Assembly (NCBI RefSeq): GCF_051201665.1
Contig: NZ_CP179210.1
Location: 744,001 to 808,000, forward strand
Direction: 5' to 3'
Length of the DNA: 64,000 nucleotides
DNA from: Psychrobium sp051201665
GTDB taxonomy: Bacteria > Pseudomonadota > Gammaproteobacteria > Enterobacterales > Psychrobiaceae
The stretch's first letter is position 1. Every line of letters starts with the position of its first letter. Positions 12,961 through 20,310 of the stretch are shown piece by piece. Made by a program: the position numbers and the translations under genes. Below the pieces are notes generated by a model, which was not told the origin of the DNA, searched no databases, and was given only the letters and a program-made list of their open reading frames with translations.

Positions 12961-13061
12961 CTGTGGCTTCATCGTAATGACGGGGCCTCACGCCTAAAGC
13001 GCTACCGCGCAGTCCTGCTCCCGACGCTCACTCGCTGCTTCGCAGGGATTCATTCGCTACA
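12961..13061. repeat. 218-bp repeat R, copy 2, left part
   Basis: Nearly identical to 10720-10820. It breaks off at GCTACA, where the IS21 element begins, and resumes at 15015. Confidence 0.85.
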
Positions 13062-13124
13062 TGTCAACAACGGTTTAAAATTGACCCACTTTTTCAGTAA
13101 TTCATCGATTGAAAACTGACCCAG

Positions 13125-13898
13125 TTAGTCTTGATAGGTATCAATAATACCCGCTTTTCTTTTTTCTCTTAATCGATAGCTTTCGCCAGTTAATTGCAAC
13201 ACATGAGAGTGATGTAGTACGCGATCTAACATGGCCGCTGTTAAAGTTGCATCATCTGAAAAGGCGCTCGGCCACTGTCCAAAGGGTAAATTGCTCGTTA
13301 GAATCAAACTGCCTTTTTCATAACGCTTGGCAATGACATTAAAAAATAGATTTGCTTCATCACGGCCAAATGGTAAATAGCCTATCTCATCGATGATTAG
13401 CAACCGAGGAGCAAGAATAGAGCGTTGCATGTAGCTTTTCAATTTTCCTTGCCGCTGTGCACTGCTTAGCTGAAGCATTAAATCTGCGGCACTGATAAAA
13501 CGTGTTTTCTTGCGTTGCTCAATGGCTTTATAACCTAACGCAATGGCTAAGTGTGTTTTACCTGTACCACTTGGACCTAGTAAAATGACATTCTCACACC
13601 GCTCAATAAAGGCAAGCGAGCTTAGCTCCGTTATCGCTTTACGTGGTGCCCCTGTTGCAATCTTGAAGTTAAATTGGTCTAGTGTTTTGATGCTTGGAAA
13701 ACCGGACATTTTTAGCATGATTTCTCGCGCCCGATCATACTTATTCTCTAACTCGCTAGTGAGGATCTGATACAAAAAGTCAGCATAACTACTTTCATTT
13801 TTGACGCATCGACTCGCAATGTTAGGCCAGTTGTTTTCTATATTTCTTAAATTGAGTTGCTCACATATTGAAGCGATTTGTTCATGTTGAATACTCAT
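13125..13898 (-). CDS. istB: IS21 helper ATPase IstB
   Basis: 257 residues, the usual IstB length. It has a helical N-terminal domain, then an AAA+ core with Walker A GPSGTGKTHLAIALG and Walker B LLIIDEIGYLPF, plus the conserved ILTSNLPFGQW segment. It assists IstA in target selection by ATP-driven DNA remodelling. Its start overlaps the istA stop by 4 bases, implying translational coupling. Confidence 0.95.
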   Translation of the reverse strand: MSIQHEQIASICEQLNLRNIENNWPNIASRCVKNESSYADFLYQILTSELENKYDRAREIMLKMSGFPSIKTLDQFNFKIATGAPRKAITELSSLAFIERCENVILLGPSGTGKTHLAIALGYKAIEQRKKTRFISAADLMLQLSSAQRQGKLKSYMQRSILAPRLLIIDEIGYLPFGRDEANLFFNVIAKRYEKGSLILTSNLPFGQWPSAFSDDATLTAAMLDRVLHHSHVLQLTGESYRLREKRKAGIIDTYQD

Positions 13899-14920
13899 AG
13901 TTGCTCCAGTAGTTCACTGTAAACAGATATCGGGTGTTGATAGCATTCAATATCAATGGGCGCAATAAACGACACTAATGCGCTGCTCTTTAAATCCAAA
14001 CTGCTGTGAAGTTTTTGTGGAAGCGGTTGTAAGTACGCCACTTCTTCATCAAGGAGGTATTGCGGCTTTTGTGCGGTCGTACCATGAATACGTTGGTGGG
14101 CGACATCGTTTAGCCATCCGCCAATTTTGCTATTGGCATTTGCACAATCTAACGATAAGCCCGCTTGCTTGAGCGTTGCATGCAGTGGTACAACAAAGCT
14201 ATTCTTCAAGTAATGGTTAAATCGTTCAACTTTCCCCTTGGTTTTAGCACGATACGGCCGACATGCTTTGGGTTGAAAACCATATTCCTCAGCCAAATCA
14301 AGAAACGATTGATTCCAACGGTGCTTTCCTTCACCGTAAACATCGCGCTCAATAACTAATGCTTTAGCGTTGTCGCATAACACTTGTTTTGGAACGCCGC
14401 CAAAATAGTGAAATGCTTCCCTTAATCCGTCCATCCATGCTTCTGTTAGCTCATGGTCATAAAAATAGACGTAGCAGGCTCGTGAATAGCCAAGGGTTGC
14501 CACAAACGCCTTAATGGTAAGCTTTCCGCGTTTAATCGTGGTGAAGTCTATTTGCATTTGTTGACCCGGACCGGTTTCAAATCGAACAATAGGCTCTGGT
14601 GTTAATTGCTTGAAAGCGGATAAATACACCCTGAGTTGCGTTATTCCACCTTGATAACCTCTAGATTTTATTTCTGACAACAAAACAACAGCTGGGATCC
14701 AGTGTGGTTTTGCAGCATTTATTCGACCTTGAATATACTCATGGAAGGGACTGAGTTTAGTCGGTGGTGAATGTCGTTTTGTATAATGAGGCACGTCATA
14801 TCCTCTTAAATATTTACGCACAGTATTGCGCGATACGTTTAATTCCTTGGCAATGGCGCGAATGCTTTTGCCTTGTTTATGCAGGACTTTAATATCCACA
14901 AATAGCTCCTTCGTTAACAT
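13895..14920 (-). CDS. istA: IS21 transposase IstA
   Basis: 341 residues. The N-terminal helix-turn-helix (GKSIRAIAKELNVSRNTVRKYL, about residues 17-39) precedes an integrase-type DDE catalytic core: D in GQQMQIDFTTI, D in VLCDNAKAL and E in KTKGKVERFNHYL. It is slightly shorter than many IstA proteins, but all three acidic residues are visible. Intact and overlapping istB. Confidence 0.94.
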   Translation of the reverse strand: MLTKELFVDIKVLHKQGKSIRAIAKELNVSRNTVRKYLRGYDVPHYTKRHSPPTKLSPFHEYIQGRINAAKPHWIPAVVLLSEIKSRGYQGGITQLRVYLSAFKQLTPEPIVRFETGPGQQMQIDFTTIKRGKLTIKAFVATLGYSRACYVYFYDHELTEAWMDGLREAFHYFGGVPKQVLCDNAKALVIERDVYGEGKHRWNQSFLDLAEEYGFQPKACRPYRAKTKGKVERFNHYLKNSFVVPLHATLKQAGLSLDCANANSKIGGWLNDVAHQRIHGTTAQKPQYLLDEEVAYLQPLPQKLHSSLDLKSSALVSFIAPIDIECYQHPISVYSELLEQL

Positions 14921-15014
14921 ACCGTATCACCTAAAAATAAATAAATGATACATCGGTGGGTCAATTTTGGATCGATGTTAGTGGGTCATTTTTGCACCGT
15001 TGGTGACAGCTACA

Positions 15015-15131
15015 TCCATGTAGCTCACCCTTCGGGCAGCTTACGCTGTGCAAAATGGCTTTCCTGCCATTTTGTCCCCAACTTGCTTTCGCCTTGTTGC
15101 GTCAAACGCTGTTCGACGGACTGCGGCTCAA
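15015..15131. repeat. 218-bp repeat R, copy 2, right part
   Basis: Continues R copy 2 after the IS21 element, from TCCATGTAGC to GGCTCAA. It differs from copy 1 at only a couple of positions (for example GTCAAACG for GTCGAACG). Confidence 0.85.
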
Positions 15132-15164
15132 GAGAGTAGGACATTGCCAAACGCCTATTTAGTA
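15132..15164 (+). repeat. Third copy of 5S 3' end, no terminator
   Basis: GAGAGTAGGACATTGCCAAA and on again repeats the 5S tail, then diverges after CCTATTTAGT. It directly follows repeat R, as in copy 1, so R plus the 5S tail behaves as one unit. Confidence 0.8.
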
Positions 15165-15255
15165 CTGAAACAGCACTCGTCGCTGGCGGAGCGAGTGCAA
15201 GACTCCAAAGGAGGAGATTGTCGGAACAGTGGCAGCGTGGGGCGTCTCCAACTTA
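15165..15255. other. GC-rich structured non-coding block
   Basis: Contains a hairpin GCACTCG..CGAGTGC and a longer stem GGAGA..TCTCC, and is more GC-rich than its surroundings. I recognise no gene, attC or tRNA in it. It sits between the third 5S tail and MITE copy B. Confidence 0.35.
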
Positions 15256-15412
15256 TACCAATTGCATTAAGTAAGTGATCTTGTTGTGCGTAGAGATAAT
15301 CAGCTAAAACAAGGCGCTCGATTGACTAATAGCTGGCTATTAGGATTGAGAGCAACGCCATTTTAGTTAATTTTAACAAGTACAAGTGGGAAAATATTTA
15401 ATGCAATTGGTA
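15256..15412 (+). mobile_element. MITE, TACCAATTGCATTAA family, copy B
   Basis: 157 bp, almost identical to copy A and in the same orientation. The flanks are TTA on the left and TAA on the right, so the 3-bp direct repeat seen at the other copies is absent. This suggests a rearrangement or deletion at one side. The right end encodes the last residues and stop codon of the leftward gene at 15398-15766. Confidence 0.85.
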
Positions 15413-15766
15413 TAACTCTTTGCCGATAAGCTGATTAATTAACTTTATAATTCTATTTCGTAAAGATTCAACGGATTTTGGACTTGAGCCTGCTACAGCA
15501 ACCAAAACTTTAGACTTTCTTGGTTCGATTGATAAACATTTGACGACAATTTTATTGTTCTTAATATTGCCATAAAATCCATATTCATTTTTAATCATGT
15601 TCTCGAGTCCAACTTCAGTCAATGCATAAAAACTCTGTGTTACGCAACTATCTTTGGGTTTTTCTAGATCTTTGAACCATGTCCATAATTCAGGTGGTTT
15701 TTCGTTTTCATGGGCGATTAAAATATTCGAAAATAAAATAGTGATTAAAAAAACTAATGATTTCAT
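15398..15766 (-). CDS. Exported protein of unknown function, 3' end rewritten by a MITE
   Basis: 122 residues with a typical signal peptide (MKSLVFLITILFSNILIAH, cleavage likely near residue 19). The mature part is not recognised; it has two cysteines (DSCVTQS, VVKCLS), a KNEYGFYGN turn and a RKSKVLVAVAGSSP stretch. The last six residues (ELYQLH) and the TAA stop come from MITE copy B, so the natural C-terminus has probably been lost or replaced. An ATP-grasp or enzyme fold is not apparent. It could be a truncated relic. Confidence 0.55.
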   Translation of the reverse strand: MKSLVFLITILFSNILIAHENEKPPELWTWFKDLEKPKDSCVTQSFYALTEVGLENMIKNEYGFYGNIKNNKIVVKCLSIEPRKSKVLVAVAGSSPKSVESLRNRIIKLINQLIGKELYQLH

Positions 15767-16053
15767 AGTGCTCGATGCTCATAATACTTACAGATGATGT
15801 ACGCGTATTTACTTAAGAATAAGTTTAGGTGTTCCTTAAAATTATTAGTAAATTAATACGTAATTTATTAATAAGCAACATATTTAGTTAAGATTCAGCC
15901 GTGCGTTATACGCTGCGAAGCTATGATTTAATACCGTCGATACTTAGTAAGGCTCTGAAGCGATTTTCTTAGCTTTACGATGAGATTTTGCTAAAGAGTT
16001 TGTTGAATTTTCTAACTAATTAGCGTTTATAATCCTAGTAAAAGCGATTACCA
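15767..16053. other. AT-rich intergenic region upstream of the beta-lactamase
   Basis: No open frame of note. It holds diverging upstream sequences for the leftward exported protein and the rightward metallo-beta-lactamase. A possible -10 TATAAT (16028-16033) lies about 20 bases before the first ATG, but the best -35 (TTGAAT, 16003-16008) is at a long 19-base spacing. Confidence 0.4.
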
Positions 16054-16086
16054 ATGAACGAACTACACGCAAACGGCTGCTCATCA

Positions 16087-16854
16087 ATGAAACTCACTAT
16101 CAAATCAATACTCCTATTTGTATATCTTATCCCTAGTCTTGCTTTTGCTCATGGTCAAAGCAGTAATGACCAAAGCGCGAAAAAACTTAAAATTAAGCAA
16201 TTAAGCAATAATGTTTATCAACATATCTCTTCGAAACGAGTTGAACCGTGGGGATTAGTTGAGGCTGCGGGTTTAGTGGTTATTAACGGCTCTGATGCAC
16301 ATTTGATTGATTCGCCGTGGACGACACAGGCAACTAAAGAATTGATTAAGTGGATTGAAGGCAAAGGTTTGACGATTAAAAGTGCGGTGGTTACTCATTT
16401 TCATGAAGATGCGAGTAACGATTTACCGTTGCTCAATGATTTACACATTAAAACCTACGCGACATCACTTACCAATCAATTGTTAACATCAAAGAAAAAA
16501 GAAACCGCCAATAATGAAATATCAACGAATACATTTGAATTGGTTGATGGGGTGATGGATGTCTTTTATCCCGGTGGTGGTCATTCGCAAGATAATATTG
16601 TGGTTTGGATACCGCAAGAAAAGATATTATTCGGTGGCTGTTTTGTGAGAAGTTTGGGCGCGAAAAGTTTAGGTAATACAGAGGATGCAGTCATTGGCGA
16701 GTGGTCAAACTCGATTCAGAAAGTTATTGATCGTTATTCTGATATCAAGCTCGTTGTGCCAGGCCATGGCAAAGTCGGAGACGCTAGCTTATTGACTCAC
16801 ACTCAGAAATTAGCGTTGTCTGCCCAGCATGCTAAAAGGTCAGCTAAGCATTAA
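16087..16854 (+). CDS. Subclass B1 metallo-beta-lactamase
   Basis: Predicted periplasmic zinc enzyme that hydrolyses beta-lactams, probably including carbapenems. The ATG at 16087 places a signal peptide (MKLTIKSILLFVYLIPSLAFA) at the N-terminus; an ATG at 16054 would add 11 residues. All B1 zinc ligands are visible: HFHED (the two His and the Asp), His in PGGGHSQDN, Cys in GGCF and His in PGHG. The Cys, in place of a third His, marks B1. Segments such as YATSLTNQLL, VFYPGGGHSQDNIVVW and KILFGGCF closely resemble IMP-type enzymes, with Arg (as in VIM) rather than Lys three residues after the Cys. Activity is not shown by sequence alone; the family and active site are clear. Confidence 0.92.
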   Translation: MKLTIKSILLFVYLIPSLAFAHGQSSNDQSAKKLKIKQLSNNVYQHISSKRVEPWGLVEAAGLVVINGSDAHLIDSPWTTQATKELIKWIEGKGLTIKSAVVTHFHEDASNDLPLLNDLHIKTYATSLTNQLLTSKKKETANNEISTNTFELVDGVMDVFYPGGGHSQDNIVVWIPQEKILFGGCFVRSLGAKSLGNTEDAVIGEWSNSIQKVIDRYSDIKLVVPGHGKVGDASLLTHTQKLALSAQHAKRSAKH

Positions 16855-17041
16855 ATGTCGAGTGTTTATTGCTTTTCTTCGTCACTTTTTTCTTTTTCGT
16901 CGTCCTTTTCATCATCATCGTCGTCAAGAATATCTGGGGTGACGGCGTCAACAACATCAATAGCACCGCCAACTACTGTTGTTGTGATATCTACTGCACC
17001 AGAGACAATGCTTGCAGCAATACAGCCTGATAAGCTAATAA

Positions 17042-18032
17042 ACCTGAACTCGGGATAAAAATTGAACTAATAGCCCACCTAGTGATCAGATCTTTCGAAC
17101 AAGAAACGATTTAAACACTATAAACGGTGAGCGTATGGATAAGTTAGTTGAAATATTTTGTGATGTCGATGATTTTTGTGAAGTTTTTATTCCTCAATGG
17201 GAAAAGCAATTACTGTCTGATGGGACGAGAAAGCGGCAGCGTAAAGGTCGAATGGCCACAAGTGAAGTGATGACTATCGTTATTTTATTCCATATGTCGA
17301 ATCACAGAGACTTTAAAAACTATTACATCGGGTTCATTCAGCGTTTTTACAAAAAACAATTCCCATACTTGCTTAGTTACACACGATTTTTAGAAGTCAT
17401 GCCAACGACATTAGTGCCGTTGTGCAGTTATTTTTCTGCGGTTAAGGGGCAGCCTACAGGCCTTGAATTTATTGACTCTACAAGCATTAAAGTTTGCCAC
17501 AATTTAAGAATCCCACGCCACAAAACATTTGATGGAATTGCTAAACGAGGTAAAGGGACTATGGGCTGGTATTTTGGATTTAAGCTCCATTTGATAGTGA
17601 ATCACCTAGGAGAGATTGTTGCAGCGAAAATAACGGCTGCAAACGTGCATGATACTCAACCTGTTGAAGGTATGGCATCAGACCTGCCAGATAAACTCTA
17701 TGCTGATAAGGGCTACATAAGTAAAGCATTAGAAAGTAATTTGCTAGAACAAGGAGTCACTTTAGTAACAAATGTGCGAAAAAATATGAAAGCAAAGGTA
17801 CTGTCTATTTGGGATAGGGCCATGCTATCTAGGCGATTTATTATTGAAACAATCAATGACCAATTGAAAAACATTTCACAAATTGAGCATTCCAGACATA
17901 GAAGCATGAATGGCTTAATGTTAAATCTCATTGCTGGGCTTGTGGCTTATTCTCTGAAAGAAAACAAACCACAACTAAATATCACTGACGTTGAGATGAA
18001 TCAGATCGTCGTTTCTTAAGCCGATCTCAGGT
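17042..18032 (+). mobile_element. IS982-family insertion sequence
   Basis: 991 bp. The ends are ACCTGAACTCGG (left) and, reversed, ACCTGAGATCGG (right). It is flanked by a 6-bp direct repeat TAATAA (17036-17041 and 18033-18038). It encodes one intact transposase and disrupts a lipoprotein gene on the opposite strand. Confidence 0.93.
17135..18019 (+). CDS. IS982-family transposase
   Basis: 294 residues, the usual length for IS982. The N-terminal part KGRMATSEVMTIVILFHMS and the core FIDSTSIKVCHNLRIPRHKTF are characteristic. The catalytic DDE acidic residues are in FIDSTS, LYADKGYIS and RRFIIETINDQLK. The C-terminal HSRHRSMNGLMLNLIAGLVAYSL is also typical. It appears intact and functional. 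Confidence 0.94.
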   Translation: MDKLVEIFCDVDDFCEVFIPQWEKQLLSDGTRKRQRKGRMATSEVMTIVILFHMSNHRDFKNYYIGFIQRFYKKQFPYLLSYTRFLEVMPTTLVPLCSYFSAVKGQPTGLEFIDSTSIKVCHNLRIPRHKTFDGIAKRGKGTMGWYFGFKLHLIVNHLGEIVAAKITAANVHDTQPVEGMASDLPDKLYADKGYISKALESNLLEQGVTLVTNVRKNMKAKVLSIWDRAMLSRRFIIETINDQLKNISQIEHSRHRSMNGLMLNLIAGLVAYSLKENKPQLNITDVEMNQIVVS

Positions 18033-18302
18033 TAATAAGCAAAAAAAGAATCGATAGGCTTTGTGCGAGTGTTTTCAACATGACATTTTCCAATAAATTC
18101 AGCTAGAGCGATTTAGAATACGCTAATTTTATGGCGATTCAACTGCTGCGCTCAATCGTTATTGATTGGAGGCTAATTAATAGTGATTGTAAGAGATGTT
18201 ATTTGAGTTGTTACAGCAAAGATTGGGAAACTAGCAGTAGTTGGCATTCGTGAGGAAGTCAGGTGGTACCAGCTTATTTATGTTTAAGCTGGCGATTTTT
18301 CA
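18033..18302. other. Intergenic region between IS982 and the outer-membrane-like gene
   Basis: The first 49 bases are the severed 5' end of the lipoprotein gene. An inverted repeat CCAGCTTA..TAAGCTGG at 18269-18292, followed on the plus strand by CGATTTTT, could end transcription. Nothing else is seen. Confidence 0.4.
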
Positions 18303-19088
18303 TTAACGGGTAAAGTTAAAGCCGATGGCAAAAGAAAACCAAATTTCATCTTGATATTGCCAGCTTTCTCCTTTGTCACCAGAGAGGTGGTCAACTCCCA
18401 TCAAGAATGCAATGTCCCAGTCTTTCGCAACTTCAAAGCTTGCACCAAGGGCGAAGGTTAGTCCGTCTTCTGAGGTTACTTGGTCAGTACCTATTTCGCT
18501 GGTGGAAACTTTCGATAAACCCAACGTTGCCATTGTTTCCCATGATTCCCACTTGTAAGAAATGTAGGGGCCTATTGTGCTGTCACTGTAAAAGTTGCCA
18601 TCTCTGAGTTTGAACGGAACGACTAATATTCCGGTATTCATGCCGCCAACACGTTTGTAGTAGGAGCGTTCAACGCGATTACTTTTATGCCCGTTTAAAC
18701 AGAATTTAAATGGTGCAGAGAAAAACTTTGTTTTAGTTGTTGCGAGATCAGTTTCTTGATCAGTGTTGTAAACATGTACCAACATTGCATTTTGCGATTG
18801 CGCGTCACTATCGTTGGTTTGTTTAAAATAGGAATTGCGCGGTAACGTGATATGGGTGGCACTCTTGTTGTCACAATCTTGATTGGAATTAAGTAATTTT
18901 ATGTCGTAGTAGTTTTTGAAAGATGGTGTGAGGGTAAATCCATAGGATGCATCGGTATCACCGTTGACACAGCGATCGGTTCCATTTTCTTTTGTGCATT
19001 GTATTGTTCCAACTGTATTTGCGTAAAGATGGGTTGAATACAAGCCTATTACAATAACAAGCCCATTGATTAATGATTTGTTAAACAT
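18303..19088 (-). CDS. Probable outer-membrane beta-barrel protein, unknown function
   Basis: 261 residues with a signal peptide (MFNKSLINGLVIVIGLYSTHLYA, cleavage near residue 23). The N-terminal third has paired cysteines (TIQCTKENGTDRCVNG, NQDCDNK, FKFCLNG). The last about 120 residues alternate polar and aromatic/hydrophobic residues in strand-like runs (YISYKWESWETMATLGLSKV, LTFALGASFEVAKDWDIAFLMGVDHL). The protein ends IWFSFAIGFNFTR; the FNF near the C-terminus resembles barrel insertion signals. I do not recognise a named family. It stands alone between IS982 and the Kelch lipoprotein. Confidence 0.6.
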   Translation of the reverse strand: MFNKSLINGLVIVIGLYSTHLYANTVGTIQCTKENGTDRCVNGDTDASYGFTLTPSFKNYYDIKLLNSNQDCDNKSATHITLPRNSYFKQTNDSDAQSQNAMLVHVYNTDQETDLATTKTKFFSAPFKFCLNGHKSNRVERSYYKRVGGMNTGILVVPFKLRDGNFYSDSTIGPYISYKWESWETMATLGLSKVSTSEIGTDQVTSEDGLTFALGASFEVAKDWDIAFLMGVDHLSGDKGESWQYQDEIWFSFAIGFNFTR

Positions 19089-19165
19089 CGTAAAACTCCT
19101 GTCGTTAGGGAGTTTTACATTAGTCTAGAATTTAAGGTTTTTCCATTTACCCAATCAAAAACTTA

Positions 19166-20128
19166 TCAATTAAATATTTGAAGGTTATCGATACTTGGGC
19201 CACTTGAATTGGTAATGCCACCAGATACGTAGATAACATTATCCATAGTAGTTGCGGCGGTATGACGAGCTGCAACGAAATCGAGATCAGATTTTTGCCA
19301 TTGTTGTGTTTTAAAGTCGTAGCTGTAAGTCGCTGATGTGTCGAGGTAGTTACCAAATACGAACAGCTTCTCGCCTTTTAGTGCAATTGAATGTGCGCTG
19401 AGTCGATAAGGAATAGCAGGTAATGACTGCCAGCGATTAAGTGTTGGATCATAGCGCTCAAATGTATTGAGACTTTGTTTACCATTATAACCACCAACAA
19501 CATAGATATAATCGTCTTTTACAAACGCTTCAGTCGCTTTTGCTGTCGGCATATCTTGACCGCGCTGCCATGTGTCCTTGATGAGATCATAAACGGCAAC
19601 CGTTGGTTGGTATTTCATGCTCTTAGCACGTGGGTAACCGCCACCAAATACGAAGATTTTTCCATCTTTTAATACGGCGCTATTCGTGCGGGTTGGTGCG
19701 GGTAAGTTTTTAACTAATGTGACTTCATGAGTCTTGGTATTAAATACTTCTACTCGCTTTTCGTACTTATAATGGTCGCCATTTAAACTCACACCGCCAA
19801 CAATGTAGATTGATTCGTTACCGTCCCAAACTGCTGAGAAGTATCTTCTTGGGATGATTTTTCCATTAAGTTTGAGCGTTTTTTTTGTGGCAGGATCGAT
19901 GATTTCAATACTCGACAAAAAATCACTATTGTGCGAACCACCAATGACATAAAGTTTTTCACCGTCATTAACCATGGCATGGGCATAACGAGCGCCGTCG
20001 AGTGATAAGGTACCTTGCTGTTGAACATTTGTGGTTGAAGCTGACTTTGAATTTGAGGTAGAGCTACAGCCAGACATGAGTAAAGTTGCAGTGACAAAGA
20101 GTGTTGCTGTGTATTTAAGGTTAACCAT
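19166..20128 (-). CDS. Kelch-repeat lipoprotein
   Basis: 320 residues. The signal peptide has lipobox LMSGC (MVNLKYTATLFVTATLLMSGCSS), so lipid anchoring is expected. The rest is a series of about six Kelch motifs, each with the hydrophobic-GG pattern and aromatic Y/W: KLYVIGGSHN, SIYIVGGVSL, KIFVFGGGYP, YIYVVGGYNG, KLFVFGNYLD and VIYVSGGITN. These would form a beta-propeller in the periplasm or on the outer membrane. Kelch propellers bind proteins or sugars; the NanM mutarotase is one relative, but no catalytic claim can be made. The neighbouring outer-membrane protein is 77 bases downstream and possibly cotranscribed. Confidence 0.8.
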   Translation of the reverse strand: MVNLKYTATLFVTATLLMSGCSSTSNSKSASTTNVQQQGTLSLDGARYAHAMVNDGEKLYVIGGSHNSDFLSSIEIIDPATKKTLKLNGKIIPRRYFSAVWDGNESIYIVGGVSLNGDHYKYEKRVEVFNTKTHEVTLVKNLPAPTRTNSAVLKDGKIFVFGGGYPRAKSMKYQPTVAVYDLIKDTWQRGQDMPTAKATEAFVKDDYIYVVGGYNGKQSLNTFERYDPTLNRWQSLPAIPYRLSAHSIALKGEKLFVFGNYLDTSATYSYDFKTQQWQKSDLDFVAARHTAATTMDNVIYVSGGITNSSGPSIDNLQIFN

Positions 20129-20310
20129 CGTGCTGTCCTTTTCGTTAGGTGATGGACAGACTATGCCATTAAAAAAATTATTTCAACTTATTAACGACGA
20201 CGGACATTGCGCTTAATAGGTTGAAATAATGCATAAAATTACATGCCTATGCAGAAAGCTCAGGATTGAACGATACTGTGTATATAAGGCGCTGTTCCAA
20301 AATACTGTTG

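Larger units (their letters stand above)
13062..15008 (-). mobile_element. IS21-family insertion sequence
   Basis: 1947 bp. The ends are TGTCAACAACGGTTTAAAAT (left) and, reversed, TGTCACCAACGGTGCAAAAA (right), sharing the TGTCA-CAACGGT core. A 6-bp direct repeat GCTACA flanks it (13056-13061 and 15009-15014). It contains the istB and istA genes. Subterminal TGACCCAC motifs, repeated near both ends, are typical transposase-binding repeats of IS21. Confidence 0.93.
16866..18081 (-). pseudogene. Small lipoprotein gene split by IS982
   Basis: Joining bases 18081-18039 to 17041-16866 on the minus strand (IS982 and one TAATAA copy removed) gives a clean 72-codon frame. It starts MLKTLAQSLSILFLLISLSGC, a signal peptide with lipobox LSGC, and continues IAASIVSGAVDITTTVVGGA. 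It ends in a very acidic tail (DDDDDEKDDEKEKSDEEK) and TAA. The arrangement resembles the short lipoproteins with a V-D-I/V-G-A repeat seen in marine gammaproteobacteria (NF038104-like; my impression). The insertion lies just before the lipobox, so no lipoprotein can be made. The 3' end converges on the beta-lactamase stop with an 11-base gap. Confidence 0.8.

Noticed and set aside
15165..15255. Integron attC site next to the beta-lactamase
   Set aside because: The hairpins lack the paired core GTTRRRY/RYYYAAC boxes and lie about 0.8 kb away from the gene, beyond a MITE and another gene.
16855..17058. 67-codon serine-rich frame on the plus strand after the beta-lactamase
   Set aside because: It is the antisense shadow of the acidic tail of the split lipoprotein gene, which has a convincing lipobox on the minus strand.
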